Assembly (NCBI GenBank): GCA_964651325.1
Contig: CAZYXP010000066.1
Location: 1 to 16,841, forward strand
Length of the DNA stretch: 16,841 nt
Direction: 5' to 3'
DNA from: JADFOB01 sp964651325
GTDB taxonomy: Bacteria; Planctomycetota; Phycisphaerae; UBA1845
The position numbers and the translations under genes were made by a program. Shown one piece after another: positions 15,901-16,841 of the stretch. Position 1 is the stretch's first letter; each line of letters opens with the position of its first letter. The notes beneath the pieces were generated by a model. That model worked only from the letters and a program-made list of their open reading frames with translations, made no database searches and was not told where the DNA came from.

Positions 15901-16841
15901 GACCTGGCAGGGAAAAGACAGCGACGAGGATGGCGTCTTTGCGCAGCGCTATGATTCCAACGGGAATGCCGTCGGTAGCGAATTGCAGGTCAACACGACG
16001 ACCGCAGGCGATCAAAAGGATCCCAGCGTGGCCATCGCCAACGACGGCAGCTTCGTGGTGACCTGGCAGGGCAAGGACGGCGATGAAGACGGCGTATTCG
16101 GCCAGCGATATGATTCAAGCGGAAACGCCGCAGGAAGCGAATTCCAGATCAACACCACCACCGCAAACGATCAGAAGAAGCCCGACGTGGCCATGGCCGA
16201 TGACGGCAGTTTCGTCGTCACCTGGGAAGGCGAAGACAGCTCGGGCGATAAGAGCGTTTTCGGCCAGCGATATGATACCGCCGGCAACGCTTCGGGCAGC
16301 GAGTTTCAGATCAACACATCAACCACTGGCGATCAGAAGGCGCCGAGTGTGGGCGTAGACAGCGCCGGAGACGTCGTTGTGGCCTGGCAGGGTGAAAACG
16401 GCTCCGGGGATAAGAATATTCTAGCCCAACGCTTCGGATCCACGAGTGACACGCTGTCGTACTCCTGGACTCAAACCGGCGGCCCGTCGGTGAGCCTTTC
16501 CGACACGACGGCAACGCAGCCGACCTTCACCACCCCCGACATCAGCACGGCCACAACGCTGACGTTTGAGGTGACGGTTTCCGATGGCAATGGTGGCACC
16601 AGTACGGACACCGTTTCCATCGATGTTGATCCGGTTTCCTCGCCAAACACAGGACCCGCAGCCGTGGCGGACAGTGCTACGACGACCGAGGACACGGCCG
16701 TCACGACGGGCAACGTGCTGACCAACGATACGGACCTCGACGGCGACACACTCAGCGTGCAGAGCTTTACGCAGGCCACCAACGGTACGGTGGTCAACAA
16801 CAACGACGGGACGTTCACCTACACGCCCAACGCGAATTTCA
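12938..16841 (+). CDS. Giant modular extracellular protein with LEPR-XLL, RTX-like, cadherin-like, solenoid and repeat-array domains (C-terminus cut)
   Basis: At least 1301 residues are visible and the frame runs off the right edge. A very basic N-terminus (residues 3-18) is followed by LEPRVLLSA (44-52), the LEPR-XLL motif of planctomycete exported proteins. Next come RTX-like nonapeptides (about 86-156), a DTF module (152-219), a Big_9/cadherin-like domain (229-320), a second DTF module (326-393), a beta-solenoid-like part (about 430-634), a second Big_9 domain (about 665-755), and a PKD-like domain (761-1232) split by a seven-repeat array (792-1170). A third Big_9 domain (from 1237) is cut by the window edge. 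It is acidic and Asp/Gly/Thr-rich apart from the N-terminus, as expected for a calcium-binding surface protein. It is probably an adhesin or cell-envelope scaffold; no catalytic domain is seen. The GTG start is the first possible one after an in-frame TGA at 12917-12919. Confidence 0.88.
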   Translation, partial: MSKRQKQLRKKRHAKKSRAQGTIRDDGSSNTTQPAKPSFAVETLEPRVLLSATWVDADTGDPLAGATAGNDSYTGTVGADVADGLGGDDVLHGGNGDDLLSGGAGNDSLFGENGQDTLDGGAGDDQLFGGNQNDTLISGGGNDFMDGGKQNDTFQFTGAQHGDVITVDGGKQTDTIDLSTYSNSQVSDTGSSLTVDLGSGESFTVNYSNVETITTSEGSYTPGAVPAGNAAPSAVDDVATTAQDTAVITGNVLGNDTDSDGDTLSITGNTQAANGTVVDNNDGTFTYTPNASFTGNDSFTYTVSDGNGNTDTATVNVTVDAAAGADTFDVTGVSDGDVLTVDGGAGADTLDLSSYNASDVTFNDGSLTVDMGGGESFTVNHSNIETIDLADVDATVLTGDHAATGFSGSGIFVEGGQAFKVDMSGGGTVDFGYDAASDTLSISNVDGTSMSSTLDISDLSGSDLSVDNVTVDTDLGALNSNVDIGTLQIDAKEHIGAITVGGGSGTITNLNFSQDLENDTVTVNANVGTISGKDIEHATLTVNGNVGSLSLTDGDAKIEDSTITINGNLSSLSAQKVEDATVHVTGDVGSIDLSSGDGKLEGGAITIDGDLDSINVSELEGNASITANAVTGQFDITGDSTYSNTFATPTQISFDGSSVTEGASTAPDAANDSFTTSQDTALTTGNVLSNDTDPNGDTLSVQSFTQASNGTVVDNGDGTFTYTPNAGYSGSDSFTYTVDDGNGETDTATVTVSVDAPGSGNTAPTASAGADQTVNELTQVTLDASASTDPDVGVFAATGGEMTVNSSSSGDQKDPSIGVADDGSFVVTWQGKDSDEDGVFAQRYDSNGNAVGSELQVNTTSANDQKEPNVAVAGDGSFVVTWEGENSSGDKNVFGQRYDANGNASGSEFQINSTAANDQKKPDVAIADDGSFVVTWEGENGSDDKSIFGQRYDTNGNATGGEFQVNTTTGTDQKDPDVAMANDGSFVVTWQGKDSDEDGVFAQRYDSNGNAVGSELQVNTTTAGDQKDPSVAIANDGSFVVTWQGKDGDEDGVFGQRYDSSGNAAGSEFQINTTTANDQKKPDVAMADDGSFVVTWEGEDSSGDKSVFGQRYDTAGNASGSEFQINTSTTGDQKAPSVGVDSAGDVVVAWQGENGSGDKNILAQRFGSTSDTLSYSWTQTGGPSVSLSDTTATQPTFTTPDISTATTLTFEVTVSDGNGGTSTDTVSIDVDPVSSPNTGPAAVADSATTTEDTAVTTGNVLTNDTDLDGDTLSVQSFTQATNGTVVNNNDGTFTYTPNANF
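13193..13405 (+). repeat. RTX-like nonapeptide repeats (within the LEPR-XLL protein)
   Basis: About eight consecutive nine-residue units of the form GGxGxDxLx cover residues 86-156, for example GGAGNDSLFG and GGAGDDQLFG. They should form a calcium-binding parallel beta-roll. Two units carry Gln in place of Gly (GGNQNDTL and GGKQNDTF). In type I secretion substrates such repeats are usually near the C-terminus; here they directly follow the N-terminal LEPR-XLL motif. Confidence 0.8.
13391..14116 (+). repeat. Two copies of a DTF...SLTVD..GGESFTVN module around a cadherin-like domain
   Basis: Module 1 (13391-13594) and module 2 (13913-14116) share, in order, DTF, a GD[VI][IL]TVDGG stretch, DTIDLS or DTLDLS, SLTVD, GESFTVN and SN[VI]ETI. 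They flank the first Big_9/cadherin-like domain (13622-13897). The arrangement suggests duplication of a module plus its spacer. I do not recognise the module family. Confidence 0.6.
14486..14839 (+). repeat. Alternating 19/23-residue beta-solenoid-like repeats
   Basis: Residues 517-634 break into units beginning at an acidic residue (EN, EH, ED, ED, EG, EG), each with an alternating hydrophobic strand such as TVTVNANVG, TLTVNGNVG or TITINGNL. Unit lengths are 19, 23, 19, 23, 19 and a final 15. This gives a 42-residue two-rung super-repeat. Similar but weaker units extend upstream toward 14315. The pattern suits a parallel beta-helix rung ladder. Confidence 0.6.
15311..16447 (+). repeat. Seven 53/54-residue repeats nested in a PKD-like domain (putative beta-propeller)
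   Basis: Repeats start at DQK: 15368, 15527, 15689, 15851, 16010, 16169 and 16331. Each has DGSFVVTW[QE]G, a variable acidic loop, VF[AG]QRYD.NGN and G.E[LF]Q[VI]N. Lengths are 53, 54, 54, 53, 53 and 54, with a 39-residue last copy. The last copy lacks the GSEFQVN strand. A matching half-repeat with GGEMTVNSSSSG precedes the first (residues 792-810). Together they make seven complete blades with a strand exchanged between the ends, as in propeller closure. PKD-like sequence reads STDPD before the array and DTLSYSW after it. Confidence 0.8.
15419..16001 (+). repeat. 100-bp perfect direct repeat (15419-15518 and 15902-16001)
   Basis: The two 100-nt stretches, 483 nt apart, are identical and cover the same part of repeats 1 and 4. 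Other repeat pairs in the array differ widely at synonymous sites. This suggests a recent in-frame duplication of a three-repeat block or local gene conversion. Confidence 0.85.

Noticed and set aside
15134..16015. 293-codon open frame on the minus strand
   Set aside because: It is antisense to the repeat array of the LEPR-XLL protein; its internal repetition is simply the mirror of the coding repeats.

Overview
The window is GC-rich bacterial DNA, most likely from a planctomycete (Planctomycetota, perhaps a Phycisphaerae-like lineage). Three things point there. A very large secreted protein carries an LEPR-XLL N-terminal motif (LEPRVLLSA). A secreted S8 peptidase ends in a dockerin-like EF-hand pair followed by a Cys-Pro tail. 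There is also a divergent EF-G paralogue. The assignment is inference from protein style; no rRNA or other marker gene is present. No tRNA, CRISPR array, transposase or phage gene was seen, and three of the six starts inside the window are TTG or GTG.

Layout: (1) 1-562, minus strand: N-terminal part of a class V PLP-dependent aminotransferase / cysteine desulfurase-like protein, cut by the window edge. (2) 563-1090: a divergent intergenic region with an AT-rich island and a 43-bp GC-rich tandem repeat that ends in two competing hairpins. (3) 1091-5298, plus strand: a one-domain asparaginase-like protein, a pseudouridine-synthase-like/RlmK-like methyltransferase fusion, and a GT-C-like membrane protein. 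The last two are 27 nt apart and probably co-transcribed. (4) 5409-7436, minus strand: an EF-G-like translational GTPase with altered G3 and G4 motifs. (5) 7902-12359, minus strand: a 1485-residue secreted subtilisin-like multidomain protein. (6) 12360-12937: a divergent intergenic region. (7) 12938 to the window end, plus strand: at least 1301 residues of a modular extracellular protein. Its order is LEPR-XLL, RTX-like nonapeptides, cadherin-like (Big_9 type) domains, a beta-solenoid-like stretch, and a PKD-like domain with a seven-repeat array inside it.

Two themes stand out. First, three proteins with familiar folds have replaced key catalytic or nucleotide-binding residues: the RluA-like domain has NRLS in place of HRLD, the EF-G paralogue has THID in place of NKxD and lacks the G3 histidine, and the asparaginase has Ile at the catalytic Lys position and only one domain. 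Second, the 12938 protein has nested repeat architecture. Seven 53/54-residue repeats, flanked by complementary half-repeats, sit between the two halves of a PKD-like domain and probably form a seven-bladed beta-propeller. The two large secreted proteins are transcribed divergently from one intergenic region. No direct functional link among the housekeeping-type genes is evident.
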